This document shows, piece after piece, positions 8,267-16,152 of a stretch of DNA of 64,000 nucleotides. Within the stretch, counting starts at the first letter, position 1, and every line of letters begins with the position of its first letter. The position numbers were made by a program, and so were the translations under genes. The notes under the pieces were generated by a model. The model had not been told where the DNA came from and did not search any database. It saw nothing but the letters and a program-made list of their open reading frames with translations. Source of the stretch: Bacillus sp. N1-1 (GTDB lineage Bacteria > Bacillota > Bacilli > Bacillales > Guptibacillaceae); assembly GCF_009818105.1 (NCBI RefSeq), contig NZ_CP046564.1, positions 682,001 to 746,000 on the forward strand, read 5' to 3'.

Positions 8267-8365
8267 CTGAAACTAAGATGAATGCAGATAAATGATAGCC
8301 TGTTAAAAGAACAGTGTGCTTTCAATGTTACAATGGTTAATAGAAGAGATAAAGGAGTGGCTAAC

Positions 8366-9730
8366 GTGAAACCCGGTGAGCTTACTAAGAAGTGCAGTAT
8401 GTTAGAGACAATAATTGATAACGCTTACGAATGGCTTGTCGTTGTAGATAAGGAAGGCATTATTGATTTCATGAACAAAACATATTGTGAATTTCTAGAC
8501 GTAGATAGCTCTTGTGTCATTGGCATGCACGTAACGGATGTAATTGAAAATACACGCATGCACATCGTTGCAAAGAGCGGAAAGATTGAACTGGCAGATT
8601 TGCAGTATATTCGTGGGAATTATATGATTGCAAACCGCGTTCCCCTTTATTATCAAAACGAATTAATCGGGGCAGTAGGTACAGTTATTTTTCGAGATAC
8701 TGAGCAATGGAAGCAAATGAATACACATATCAAGGTGTTGCTTTCTGAACTCGAATATTACCGAAGTGGTTCTTCCAAGGAGAATGGTGCTAGTTATTCT
8801 TTAAATGATATTGTTGGAGTTTCAGATTCAATTCAAAGATTAAAAGAAAAGGTGAAGCAGGTTGCAAGTGGAAATGTATCTGTTCTAATACGTGGTGAAA
8901 GTGGCACTGGAAAGGAATTATTTGCTCATAGCATTCATCAATTAAGTGAGCGAAGTAATCGTCCATTTATTAAAGTGAATTGTGGTGCAATACCCGACCA
9001 ACTACTTGAGTCAGAACTTTTTGGCTATGAAGAAGGTGCTTTTACTGGAGCAAAAAAAGGTGGGAAACCAGGTAAATTTGAGCTTGCAAATACTGGGACG
9101 ATCTTTCTTGACGAAATCGGGGACATGCCCGCTAACATGCAGGTAAAGCTATTACGTGTCCTTCAGGATCGAGAGGTAGAACGAGTAGGTGGAGTATCAT
9201 CGAAGAAGGTGGATGTACGAGTCATAGCAGCTACAAATCGACCTTTAGAAGCCATGGTGGAAGAACGGCGTTTTCGTGAAGATTTGTTTTATCGTATTAA
9301 TGTCATGCAATTGTACATTCCTCCGTTAAGAGAACGAATTCAAGATGTAAAACCTCTAGCAGATTCGTTTGTTAAAAAAATCTCTATAAAAGCGGGGAAG
9401 CGTGTTGATCATATCGAGGAGGCAGCGGTTCAATTACTATGGGAACATAATTGGCCAGGAAATGCGCGTGAGCTAGAAAATGCAATTGAAGCAGCTGTTC
9501 ATTTAACGCGTAAAGAAACGATAGATCCTCTATCCCTGCCAGATTACTTGAAAGATAATGAGGGAATTAAAGCGGGGAATCGTAACTTAAAAGACATACT
9601 AGAAGAAGCAGAGTCAGAAGCGATCCGTAAAACCCTCATTCAATGCGAGAATGATAAAATCACTGCGGCTGAAATACTTGGTATAGGGAAAACAAGCTTA
9701 TATGACAAGATAAAGAAGTATAATCTTTAA
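8366..9730 (+). CDS. Sigma-54-dependent activator (PAS, AAA+, Fis HTH) of the ketone-body operon
   Basis: 454 residues from GTG 8366, chosen because AAAGGAG lies 8 nt upstream; an ATG 28 codons earlier (8282) lacks such a site. Order of domains: PAS sensor (about 12-110), AAA+ ATPase with Walker A GESGTGKE (177-184), sigma-54 contact loop GAFTGA (224-229), Walker B GTIFLDEIGD (244-253), and a C-terminal Fis-type helix-turn-helix (DKITAAEILGIGKTSLYDKI). All elements needed to remodel sigma-54 polymerase are intact. A sigma-54 promoter lies 187 nt past its stop, in front of scoA, so it is almost certainly the activator of that operon, probably sensing a ketone-body metabolite through PAS. The effector is unknown. 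Confidence 0.9.
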   Translation: MKPGELTKKCSMLETIIDNAYEWLVVVDKEGIIDFMNKTYCEFLDVDSSCVIGMHVTDVIENTRMHIVAKSGKIELADLQYIRGNYMIANRVPLYYQNELIGAVGTVIFRDTEQWKQMNTHIKVLLSELEYYRSGSSKENGASYSLNDIVGVSDSIQRLKEKVKQVASGNVSVLIRGESGTGKELFAHSIHQLSERSNRPFIKVNCGAIPDQLLESELFGYEEGAFTGAKKGGKPGKFELANTGTIFLDEIGDMPANMQVKLLRVLQDREVERVGGVSSKKVDVRVIAATNRPLEAMVEERRFREDLFYRINVMQLYIPPLRERIQDVKPLADSFVKKISIKAGKRVDHIEEAAVQLLWEHNWPGNARELENAIEAAVHLTRKETIDPLSLPDYLKDNEGIKAGNRNLKDILEEAESEAIRKTLIQCENDKITAAEILGIGKTSLYDKIKKYNL

Positions 9731-9733
9731 ATG

Positions 9734-9779
9734 AATTCCAGAAAGTCGGAATCTGTTCCGGATTTCTGGAATTTCTTTT
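9734..9779 (+). terminator. Long hairpin terminator after activator gene, with CGGAA/TTCCG core
   Basis: Arms AATTCCAGAAA (9734-9744) and TTTCTGGAATT (9763-9773), continued after two mismatches by CGGAA and TTCCG (9747-9751, 9756-9760), then a T-rich tail. The core CGGAA-N4-TTCCG resembles the dyad at 9835-9850, so it might double as a DNA site. Confidence 0.6.
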
Positions 9780-9825
9780 ATTTCTAGAAATTGATGATGT
9801 TTTGCCGATTAAATAAAGGCTAATA

Positions 9826-9850
9826 TTCCGCTTTTTCCGCAAAAACGGAA
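9826..9850 (+). promoter_or_regulatory. Probable upstream activating sequence for the sigma-54 activator
   Basis: TTCCG at 9826-9830 and 9835-9839, and the inverted copy CGGAA at 9846-9850, about 70-90 bp upstream of the sigma-54 promoter. This is a usual distance for an enhancer of a PAS/AAA+/Fis activator. The same pentamers occur inverted inside the terminator at 9747-9760. Confidence 0.5.
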
Positions 9851-9881
9851 TGTAGGAAAAGGGAATAAATCACACAACTAT

Positions 9882-9895
9882 TGAATACGCTTACA
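9882..9895 (+). promoter_or_regulatory. cre box (CcpA site) before the scoA promoter
   Basis: TGAATACGCTTACA fits the cre consensus TGWAANCGNTNWCA at 13 of 14 positions. It lies between the upstream activating site and the sigma-54 promoter, so CcpA bound here could block DNA looping and give glucose repression. Confidence 0.6.
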
Positions 9896-9916
9896 ATTTT
9901 GTGAACAATCAAACTA

Positions 9917-9932
9917 TGGCATGATTCTTGCA
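9917..9932 (+). promoter_or_regulatory. Sigma-54 (-24/-12) promoter of the scoAB operon
   Basis: TGGCATGATTCTTGCA matches TGGCAC-N5-TTGCW; the invariant GG and GC are present with correct spacing. It lies 33 nt upstream of the scoA start. Confidence 0.85.
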
Positions 9933-9964
9933 ATTAGTTATGAAGAAGACAAAAAGGAGTTGTG

Positions 9965-10660
9965 ATGATGAAGAAACATTATATGAGTGGTTATGATGCA
10001 GTAAGCGATATTGCTGATGGGTCAACTTTAATGGTTGGAGGCTTTGGGTTAGTAGGGATTCCTGAGCAAATGATTTTAGGGTTAGTAGAATCAGAAGTTA
10101 AAAACCTGACGATTATCTCAAACAACTGTGGTGTAGATGATTGGGGGCTTGGTCTTCTACTAAAAAACCACCAAATTAAAAAGATGATTGGATCCTACGT
10201 GGGAGAAAACAAAGAGTTTGAAAGGCAGGTGCTGTCGGGTGAACTTGAAGTTGAGTTAATTCCACAGGGAACACTCGCTGAAAGAATTCGAGCTGGCGGT
10301 GCTGGTATTCCCGCTTTTTATACACCAGCAGGGGTTGGTACTAAGGTAGCTGAAGGGAAAGAAACACGAGTGTTTCACGGAAAAGAATACGTTTTAGAGC
10401 ATGCCTTATATGCAGACTACAGTCTGATTAGAGCTTATCAGGCGGATGAGGCAGGGAATCTTGTTTATAACAAGACAGCGCGTAATTTTAATCCAATGAT
10501 CGCAGCTGCAGGAAAAATCACTTTAGCTGAAGTTGAGAACATAGTAGCTACAGGTGAACTGAATGCAGATCAGGTTCATACGCCAGGAATTTATGTTCAT
10601 GGCCTTCTTGAAGCAAAGCAGGAGAAACGAGTCGAACGAAAAACCATTCGTAACGGATAG
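9965..10660 (+). CDS. scoA: 3-oxoacid CoA-transferase subunit A
   Basis: About 231 residues; class I CoA-transferase alpha subunit. It starts with a short helix and the glycine-rich loop TLMVGGFGLVGIPEQMI; the coenzyme A-binding segment (SNNCGVDDWGLGLLL) and AGGAGIPAFYTPAGVGTKVAEGKE are typical of SCOT/ScoA. With ScoB it moves CoA from succinyl-CoA to acetoacetate, feeding acetoacetyl-CoA to thiolase. Start: GTG 9962 and ATGs 9965 and 9968 are adjacent, with AAGGAG ending at 9959; 9965 or 9968 is most likely. It is first gene of the sigma-54 operon and 11 nt upstream of scoB. B. subtilis has the same pair as yxjD-yxjE. Confidence 0.92.
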   Translation: MMKKHYMSGYDAVSDIADGSTLMVGGFGLVGIPEQMILGLVESEVKNLTIISNNCGVDDWGLGLLLKNHQIKKMIGSYVGENKEFERQVLSGELEVELIPQGTLAERIRAGGAGIPAFYTPAGVGTKVAEGKETRVFHGKEYVLEHALYADYSLIRAYQADEAGNLVYNKTARNFNPMIAAAGKITLAEVENIVATGELNADQVHTPGIYVHGLLEAKQEKRVERKTIRNG

Positions 10661-10671
10661 GAGAGATAAGG

Positions 10672-11340
10672 ATGAAGTCAACAAAAAGTAATGTACGAGA
10701 ACGAATTGCTAGAAGAGCGGAAAAAGAAATTAAAAACGGTTATTATGTGAATCTTGGCATCGGGATACCCACACTTGTGGCTAACTACATATCAGATGAT
10801 AAAGTGATTGTGCTTCAATCTGAAAACGGTCTTCTTGGTATTGGGGCATATCCACAAGAGAATGAAGTGGACCCGGATCTTATTAATGCTGGAAAAGAGA
10901 CCGTAACAGAAATGCTTGGCGCTTCTTATTTTGATAGTGCAGAATCGTTCGGGATGATTCGAGGCGGTCACATTGATCTCGCGATACTCGGAGGAATGGA
11001 AGTATCTGAAGAAGGTGATCTTGCAAATTGGATGATACCGGGAAAAATGATTAAAGGGATGGGCGGGGCGATGGATCTTGTTCATGGAGCAAAAAAAATC
11101 ACGGTCATCATGGACCATGTAAACAAAGACGGTGCTCCTAAAATCGTGAAGAACTGTGCGCTTCCATTGACAGGGAAAAGCGTCGTCAATCGCATTATTA
11201 CAGATCGTGCGGTACTAGATGTAACAGTTAATGGGTTAGTGGTGCAAGAAATTGCATCGGGCTACACCCTGGAAGATATTAAACAATCGACAGAGCCTGT
11301 CATCAAAGTATCACCAACAATGAAATATGATGCGTATTAA
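10672..11340 (+). CDS. scoB: 3-oxoacid CoA-transferase subunit B
   Basis: 222 residues; beta subunit. The catalytic glutamate that forms the CoA thioester is in the motif QSENGLLGIGAYP (family signature ENG). GGMEVSEEGDLANWMIPGKMIKGMGGAMDLV is also standard. It forms the heterodimer with ScoA. The operon continues into the permease gene 15 nt later. ATG has GGAGAG upstream. Complete and without oddities. Confidence 0.92.
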   Translation: MKSTKSNVRERIARRAEKEIKNGYYVNLGIGIPTLVANYISDDKVIVLQSENGLLGIGAYPQENEVDPDLINAGKETVTEMLGASYFDSAESFGMIRGGHIDLAILGGMEVSEEGDLANWMIPGKMIKGMGGAMDLVHGAKKITVIMDHVNKDGAPKIVKNCALPLTGKSVVNRIITDRAVLDVTVNGLVVQEIASGYTLEDIKQSTEPVIKVSPTMKYDAY

Positions 11341-11355
11341 TAAGGAGGGCTAACG

Positions 11356-12675
11356 ATGTTAAGTATGATCGGTTTAATTGGTGGGTTACTACTTCTCATT
11401 TACCTTACGATGAAAGGAATGAATCTGCTAGTTGCGGGACCTCTCTGTGCGATCGTTGTTGCAGTTCTGAGTGGCTTGCCGCTTTTCCCGCAGCTTGTGG
11501 AAGAAGGAGCTCCAAATTTTGTTGGAAATTACATGGGTGGATTCTCAGGGTTCGTTGCTTCGTGGTTTCCTATGTTTTTACTTGGAGCAATCTTTGGAAA
11601 AGTCATGGAAGATAGCGGTGCGGCGGATAGCGTCTCTAAGTGGGTGGTATCAAAGCTTGGATTAAAACAGGCTGTGCTCGCCATTGTCCTTGCTTGTGCG
11701 ATCTTAACATATGGTGGTGTTAGTCTATTCGTCGTTGCGTTCTCTGTTTATCCAATGGCAGTTAGTTTATTTAAACAGGCAGATTTACCACGTCGGTTTA
11801 TACCGGCGACACTTGCATTTGGTTCAGTTACCTTCACAATGACATCTGCAGGATCACCAGAAATTCAAAACTGGATTCCGATCGAGTATTTAAATACGAG
11901 TCCTTATGCAGGGTGGGAAGTTAGTTTAGTAGTTGCATTATTTATGGCGCTTTTTGGATACTGGTGGCTAAAACGTATGATTTCAAAAGCCGTGGCCAAA
12001 GGAGAACGATTTGAAGCGAGGAAGGAAGATCCTGAAGTAGAGAATCGTCCACTTCCGAATCCATTACTTGGACTTGTACCACTTGTTATCGTATTAATAA
12101 TCTCCTTCATTTTCCACGATAGTTTGAAGCAGTCAGCGCTAATCATTGCTTTACTCGGTGGAATTGTAGCTACATTCTTATTAAATCGCAAGTACTTTGA
12201 AAACTTTGGACGTGCCGTTTCTGATGGTACGCTTGGAGCATTAATTGCAATCGGAAATACAGCGGCTGTAGTTGGTTTTGGTGGTGTAGCAAAGGCTGTT
12301 CCGGCATTTGAAACGGCAGTGGATTTCATGACGGGTATTCCAGGAAGTCCTCTTATTGGGGGAGCTATTGCAGTTAGTGTGATTGCTGGATTAACAGGAT
12401 CAGCATCTGGTGGTCAAGTTATCGCTCTACCAATCCTTGCTCCTCACTATATTGATGCTGGTGTAAATCCAGAAGCGCTTCATCGTACAATTGCGATCTC
12501 TTCTGGTGCACTTGATTCATTGCCTCATAATGGCTATGTTGTGACAACGATTCGGGCAATATGTGGTGAATCCCACCAGGATGCATACGGTGCAGTAGGA
12601 GCGCTTACGGTCATCGTCCCACTTATAGGACTTGCCCTTGCTATTCTATTATTCAGTCTCGGACTTGGAATTTAG
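11356..12675 (+). CDS. GntP-family permease (YxjC-like), probable hydroxybutyrate/acetoacetate importer
   Basis: 439 residues with 12 or more hydrophobic segments, starting MLSMIGLIGGLLLLIYLTMK and ending in a hydrophobic helix. It belongs to the gluconate:H+ symporter (GntP) superfamily: the APILAPHYIDAGVNPEALHRTIAISSGALDSLPHNG region is characteristic of the branch linked with short-chain hydroxy acids. Placed between CoA transferase and 3-hydroxybutyrate dehydrogenase, it most likely imports 3-hydroxybutyrate or acetoacetate rather than gluconate. B. subtilis yxjC occupies the same kind of operon. AAGGAGG precedes the ATG. Substrate is inferred from context. Confidence 0.87.
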   Translation: MLSMIGLIGGLLLLIYLTMKGMNLLVAGPLCAIVVAVLSGLPLFPQLVEEGAPNFVGNYMGGFSGFVASWFPMFLLGAIFGKVMEDSGAADSVSKWVVSKLGLKQAVLAIVLACAILTYGGVSLFVVAFSVYPMAVSLFKQADLPRRFIPATLAFGSVTFTMTSAGSPEIQNWIPIEYLNTSPYAGWEVSLVVALFMALFGYWWLKRMISKAVAKGERFEARKEDPEVENRPLPNPLLGLVPLVIVLIISFIFHDSLKQSALIIALLGGIVATFLLNRKYFENFGRAVSDGTLGALIAIGNTAAVVGFGGVAKAVPAFETAVDFMTGIPGSPLIGGAIAVSVIAGLTGSASGGQVIALPILAPHYIDAGVNPEALHRTIAISSGALDSLPHNGYVVTTIRAICGESHQDAYGAVGALTVIVPLIGLALAILLFSLGLGI

Positions 12676-12696
12676 TATTATAAAGGAGGGAGTTTT

Positions 12697-13476
12697 TTGT
12701 TAGTAAATAAGAAGGTAGTCGTAATTACTGGGGCAGCGAGCGGGATCGGCAAGGAACTAGCACGAGTGTTTGCAGAGAACGGTGCAAAGGTTATCCTTAG
12801 TGATTTGGATGAGGATAAGGTAAAAAGGGCGGCAGCTGAATTAAAAGAAAACGGTATGGATACGATTGGAATTCGCTGTGATGTAACGAAAGAAAACGAA
12901 GTAGAGGCATTATTTTATCAAACGCTAAAAAAGTTTGATCGGATGGATGTTTTGATTAATAATGCAGGTCTTCAACATGTTTCAACTATTGAAACATTCC
13001 CAACGGAGAAGTTTGAACTATTAACGAAAGTAATGCTTGTTGCTCCGTTTATTGCAACTAAACTAGCCTTTCCCATTATGAAGAAACAGAAGTGTGGCCG
13101 AATTATTAACATGTCTTCTATTAATGGACTTGTGGGCTTCTCAGGAAAAGCCGCTTACAATAGTGCAAAGCATGGTGTGATTGGTCTTACAAAAGTAGCT
13201 GCGCTTGAAGGAGCTGAAGATGGTATCACAGTAAATGCTGTTTGCCCAGGGTATGTCGATACTCCGTTAGTAAGGGGTCAGCTTGAGGACTTAGCTAAAA
13301 GTCGAGAAGTAGCATTAGAGAGAGTACTTGAAGAAGTGATCTATCCGCTCGTTCCACAAAAGCGTTTGCTAACAGTGCAGGAAATTGCAGATTACACGAT
13401 GTTTCTAGCAAGCGATAAGGCAAAAGGAATTACAGGTCAGGCTGTTGTCATTGATGGAGGATACACGGCACAGTAA
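12697..13476 (+). CDS. 3-hydroxybutyrate dehydrogenase (SDR family, YxjF-like)
   Basis: 259-residue short-chain dehydrogenase. NAD-binding TGAASGIG at residue 11, NNAG near residue 87, catalytic Ser in NMSSINGLVG, and YNSAKHG giving the Tyr-x3-Lys pair near residue 152. The C-terminal loop with PLVPQKRLLTVQEIA and EVIYPLV is typical of bacterial D-3-hydroxybutyrate dehydrogenase, which oxidises 3-hydroxybutyrate to acetoacetate with NAD. It begins at a TTG codon with AAAGGAGGG 7-8 nt ahead; no ATG or GTG fits. It is last gene of the sigma-54 transcript. Together with scoAB and the following thiolase it completes conversion of 3-hydroxybutyrate to two acetyl-CoA. Confidence 0.88.
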   Translation: MLVNKKVVVITGAASGIGKELARVFAENGAKVILSDLDEDKVKRAAAELKENGMDTIGIRCDVTKENEVEALFYQTLKKFDRMDVLINNAGLQHVSTIETFPTEKFELLTKVMLVAPFIATKLAFPIMKKQKCGRIINMSSINGLVGFSGKAAYNSAKHGVIGLTKVAALEGAEDGITVNAVCPGYVDTPLVRGQLEDLAKSREVALERVLEEVIYPLVPQKRLLTVQEIADYTMFLASDKAKGITGQAVVIDGGYTAQ

Positions 13477-13487
13477 TTGACTTTTTC

Positions 13488-13517
13488 AGTGAAGAAAAGC
13501 TAAATTTCCTCACTTTA
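13488..13517 (+). terminator. Weak possible terminator after 3-hydroxybutyrate dehydrogenase
   Basis: AGTGAAGAAA and TTTCCTCACT pair with one mismatch around a short loop; the T-run is short. It may only attenuate, letting part of the transcript enter the thiolase gene. Confidence 0.35.
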
Positions 13518-13523
13518 AAATAC

Positions 13524-13553
13524 TTGTAAACGCTTTCCTTTTGTTTGTAAAAT
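13524..13553 (+). promoter_or_regulatory. Sigma-A promoter of the thiolase gene with overlapping cre box
   Basis: TTGTAA (13524-13529), 18-nt spacer, TAAAAT (13548-13553). The cre-like TGTAAACGCTTTCC (13525-13538) differs from TGWAANCGNTNWCA only at the last base and covers the -35 region, a position from which CcpA represses. Confidence 0.65.
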
Positions 13554-13575
13554 AGAGAAGAATGGAGGGGAAAAC

Positions 13576-14754
13576 ATGAAAGACGTTTTTATATTGGAAG
13601 GTGCAAGAACGCCATTTGGATCATTTGGTGGTTCACTCAAGGATATTAGTCCAACAGCCTTAGGGATTTCAGCAAGTAAAGAGGCTCTAAGAAAAAGTGG
13701 GATAGAGGCTAGAGAAATTGATCTTTCTGTTATTGGGAATGTGATTCATTCTACATCCAATGCTTCTTATTTAGCTCGTCACATTGCTCTTGGGGCTGGA
13801 ATACCTATTGAAAGTCCGGCACTAACAGTGAATCGACTTTGTGGCTCTGGCATGCAAGCTGTCATATCAGCAGTGCAATCCATTATGATGGGAGACGGTC
13901 ACACAGCCCTTGCCGGCGGAGCGGAGAATATGAGCTTATCTCCTTATACGTTAAGAGGAAGTCGTTTTGGAGCAAAAATGGGTGCTCCGAAAATGGATGA
14001 TATGCTTTTGGCTACGTTAACTGATGAGTATACAGGAACTGGAATGGGGATAACGGGAGAGAATCTTGCAGTAAAGTATGGGATTTCTAGAGAAGATCAG
14101 GATGAGTATGCAACCCAAAGTCAGCAAAAAGCTGCTGATGCAAGAGAGAAAGGTATTTTCATAGAAGAAATTGTACCTGTTGAAGTAAAGGGGAGAAAGG
14201 GGATTGAAACCTTTTCAACTGACGAACATATTCGAGAAGGTACAACAGCAGAAAAGCTAGCCGGGCTTAAACCTGCTTTCAAAAAAGATGGAACTGTCAC
14301 TGGTGGGAATGCAAGTGGCATAAATGATGGAGCCGCTTCTGTCGTATTAGGAGGAGCAGATTATGTCTCTTCAAAGAATCTTAAGCCACTTGCTCGAATT
14401 GTCTCCTGGGGAATAGCGGGAGTAGATCCTTCGATTATGGGAATTGGACCAGTGCCTGCTATACGGCAAGCATTAGATAAAGCAGGTATGACACTTCAGC
14501 AGATGGACTTGATTGAAGTGAATGAAGCCTTTGCTGCTCAATATCTAGCCGTTGAAAAAGAATTAGAGCTTGATCGCTCACGAGTGAATGTGAACGGCGG
14601 TGCAATTGCTTTAGGGCATCCAGTAGGTGCGAGTGGCACGCGCATTCTTTATACACTTATAAAAGAATTAAAGCGTAGAAATGGAAAGTATGGTGTTGCC
14701 TCACTCTGCATTGGTGGCGGACAAGGAATTGCTATGGTGGTTGAAATCAATTAA
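13576..14754 (+). CDS. Acetyl-CoA C-acetyltransferase (thiolase)
   Basis: 392 residues, full length for biosynthetic/degradative thiolase II. The acyl-accepting Cys is in [11 protein letters not shown] (about residue 88), the active-site His in [14 protein letters not shown] (about 347), and the second Cys in SLCIGGGQG (about 377). It cleaves acetoacetyl-CoA with CoA to two acetyl-CoA, the last step of ketone-body use, or runs in reverse. It follows the 3-hydroxybutyrate operon but has its own promoter with a cre box, so it can be made without the sigma-54 inducer. GGAGGGG precedes the ATG. Confidence 0.92.
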   Translation: MKDVFILEGARTPFGSFGGSLKDISPTALGISASKEALRKSGIEAREIDLSVIGNVIHSTSNASYLARHIALGAGIPIESPALTVNRLCGSGMQAVISAVQSIMMGDGHTALAGGAENMSLSPYTLRGSRFGAKMGAPKMDDMLLATLTDEYTGTGMGITGENLAVKYGISREDQDEYATQSQQKAADAREKGIFIEEIVPVEVKGRKGIETFSTDEHIREGTTAEKLAGLKPAFKKDGTVTGGNASGINDGAASVVLGGADYVSSKNLKPLARIVSWGIAGVDPSIMGIGPVPAIRQALDKAGMTLQQMDLIEVNEAFAAQYLAVEKELELDRSRVNVNGGAIALGHPVGASGTRILYTLIKELKRRNGKYGVASLCIGGGQGIAMVVEIN

Positions 14755-14768
14755 TTTGTCAGAAAAGA

Positions 14769-14797
14769 TTGCCAATTAAATAAATATTGCGTATACT
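14769..14797 (+). promoter_or_regulatory. Sigma-A promoter of the leader peptide / rsgA transcript
   Basis: TTGCCA (14769-14774), 17-nt spacer, TATACT (14792-14797). It starts a roughly 270-nt leader before rsgA. Confidence 0.75.
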
Positions 14798-14828
14798 AAT
14801 GGTACTAACATACGGAAAGGGGTTGTGC

Positions 14829-14891
14829 ATGATGGTAAATAACAAAAAGAATTCATTGTTAATTGCATATTGTGCACAGTCCAATTGGTAA
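14829..14891 (+). CDS. Putative 20-residue leader peptide controlling rsgA
   Basis: Short ORF encoding MMVNNKKNSLLIAYCAQSNW, with AAAGGGG ending 6 nt before the first ATG (9 nt before the second at 14832) and a good promoter 32 nt upstream. Its last codons (GCACAGTCC, 14874-14882) are complementary to the 5' arm of the terminator at 14928-14973. Translation state could therefore decide between terminator and antiterminator, as in antibiotic-responsive leader peptides such as those of erm genes. The hydrophobic SLLIAY stretch resembles nascent-chain stalling segments. Peptide role is inferred; it matches no leader I know. Confidence 0.6.
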   Translation: MMVNNKKNSLLIAYCAQSNW

Positions 14892-14973
14892 GGTAGGAGC
14901 CTTTTCTTACTTCTGATTAATAAGATCAAAACCATGGGCTGTGCGACTGTGTCGCTATGTCTATGGTTTTTTT
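14874..14973 (+). promoter_or_regulatory. Transcription attenuator (alternative terminator/antiterminator) in the rsgA leader
   Basis: Terminator: AAAACCAT (14928-14935) pairs with ATGGTTTT (14963-14970), extended by inner GCGAC/GTCGC (14943-14947, 14951-14955), and the T-run follows. Competing pairing: GCACAGTCC (14874-14882, inside the leader ORF) with GGGCTGTGC (14936-14944), 9 bp with one wobble; also CACAGTC with GACTGTG (14945-14951). A third hairpin GTAAG/CTTAC (14888-14892, 14906-14910) could free or mask the first segment. A ribosome finishing the ORF would cover the antiterminator strand. Confidence 0.65.
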
Positions 14974-15011
14974 ATGCTCGATCAGCTAATCACATACGCT
15001 GATTGTATGAT

Positions 15012-15040
15012 AAAAGCCGACATCACTGTACGGCTTTTTG
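15012..15040 (+). terminator. Second tandem terminator before rsgA
   Basis: AAAAGCCG and CGGCTTTT around an 11-nt loop with a T-run, only 35 nt before the rsgA start. Upstream small stems (ATCAGC/GCTGAT, CATAC/GTATG at 14981-15009) may compete. Confidence 0.7.
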
Positions 15041-15074
15041 TCATATTTACACTTATTAATCAGGAGGCTTTTAA

Positions 15075-16124
15075 GTGAATCGAATAAAATTAGGATGGAA
15101 TTCATACTTTGAAGAAAATTATCAAGCTATAGCAAATGGACTTATACCAGCTCGAGTTATAGTGGAACATCGTGGAGGTTATAACGTCTCTACAGGAGAA
15201 AGTTCTTATGCAGCAGAACTTTCAGGTAAGTTCCGATTTGAAGTAACACAGCGTGATGCTTTGCCAGCGGTCGGAGACTGGGTACTTATTGCTCCTAAAA
15301 CGGATAACAAAGCGATTATTCACCATTTGCTACCTAGGAAAAGTAAGTTCTCAAGAAAAATTGCAGGGACGACAACTGAGGAACAAATTATTGTAGCTAA
15401 TGTTGATACGGTTTTTCTTGTCAATGCATTAAATCAGGACTTTAACCCAAGTCGTATTGAAAGATACCTTGTCATGTCGTGGGAAAGCGGTGCAAATCCG
15501 GTTATTGTACTCAGTAAAGCCGATCTTTGTACTGATGTTGAAGAGAAAGTAAGTGCTCTTTCTAGTATTGCTGTAGGAGTACCGATCCACGTAGTGAGTT
15601 CAGCGACAGATAAAGGGATTGATAAATTAACAGCGTATTTAACAGAGGGAACAACAACAGCATTGTTAGGCTCATCAGGTGCTGGTAAGTCTACGCTCAT
15701 AAACAAGTTATACGGCCAAGAAATTCAGGGTGTACAAAATATTCGCGAAGATGACGGTAAAGGAAAGCACACCACAACTAGTCGAGAACTGATTACGCTT
15801 CACACAGGTGGCGTACTAATTGATACACCTGGTATGAGAGAACTTCAGCTCTGGGAAACAGATCAACTTTCTCAAGGCTTCCCTGATATTGATGCATTTG
15901 CACAGCAATGTCACTTTAGAGATTGCCAACATGATGGTGAACCAAAATGTGCTGTAAGAAATGCTATAGAGGAAGGGTTGTTGGAAGAAAGAAGGTTTGA
16001 GAACTATAAAAAGTTCCACCGTGAGCTAGCTTTTCTTGAGCGACAAACGAACAAAAAAGCTCAGCTGGATGAAAAGAAGAAATGGAAAAAGTTAGCAGGA
16101 GATCGTACAAGAAAGCATCGCTAA
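15075..16124 (+). CDS. rsgA: RsgA-type ribosome small-subunit-dependent GTPase (extended paralogue)
   Basis: 349 residues, about 50 longer than B. subtilis RsgA (YloQ). N-terminal OB-fold (about 20-95), circularly permuted GTPase with G4 SKAD (147-150), G1 GSSGAGKST (199-207), switch KHTTTSR (231-237), G3 DTPG (250-253), and a zinc site Cys279, Cys284, His286, Cys292, followed by a basic Lys/Arg tail. RsgA checks the 30S decoding site during maturation. GTG start with AGGAGG 7 nt upstream. The usual rsgA sits between prkC and rpe; here it is isolated, longer and preceded by an attenuator, so it is probably a second, inducible copy. That would suit a role in rescuing or reshaping 30S under ribosome stress, which is inference. 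Confidence 0.85.
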   Translation: MNRIKLGWNSYFEENYQAIANGLIPARVIVEHRGGYNVSTGESSYAAELSGKFRFEVTQRDALPAVGDWVLIAPKTDNKAIIHHLLPRKSKFSRKIAGTTTEEQIIVANVDTVFLVNALNQDFNPSRIERYLVMSWESGANPVIVLSKADLCTDVEEKVSALSSIAVGVPIHVVSSATDKGIDKLTAYLTEGTTTALLGSSGAGKSTLINKLYGQEIQGVQNIREDDGKGKHTTTSRELITLHTGGVLIDTPGMRELQLWETDQLSQGFPDIDAFAQQCHFRDCQHDGEPKCAVRNAIEEGLLEERRFENYKKFHRELAFLERQTNKKAQLDEKKKWKKLAGDRTRKHR

Positions 16125-16152
16125 GCTCTTTAATTTGGAAGGAGACGATCAG

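Noticed and set aside
8282..8365. Upstream start for the sigma-54 activator (28 extra codons)
   Set aside because: No Shine-Dalgarno at 8282, whereas GTG 8366 has AAAGGAG at the right distance and begins just before the PAS domain.
9734..9779. Hairpin after the activator gene as primary enhancer site
   Set aside because: Its long stem with T-rich tail 4 nt after the stop is better explained as a terminator; only the CGGAA/TTCCG core hints at a second role.
14974..15078. 34-codon ORF (ATG 14974) overlapping the rsgA start
   Set aside because: No ribosome binding site, and the frame runs through the second terminator hairpin; its overlap with the GTG of rsgA looks accidental. The upstream 20-codon ORF is much better supported.
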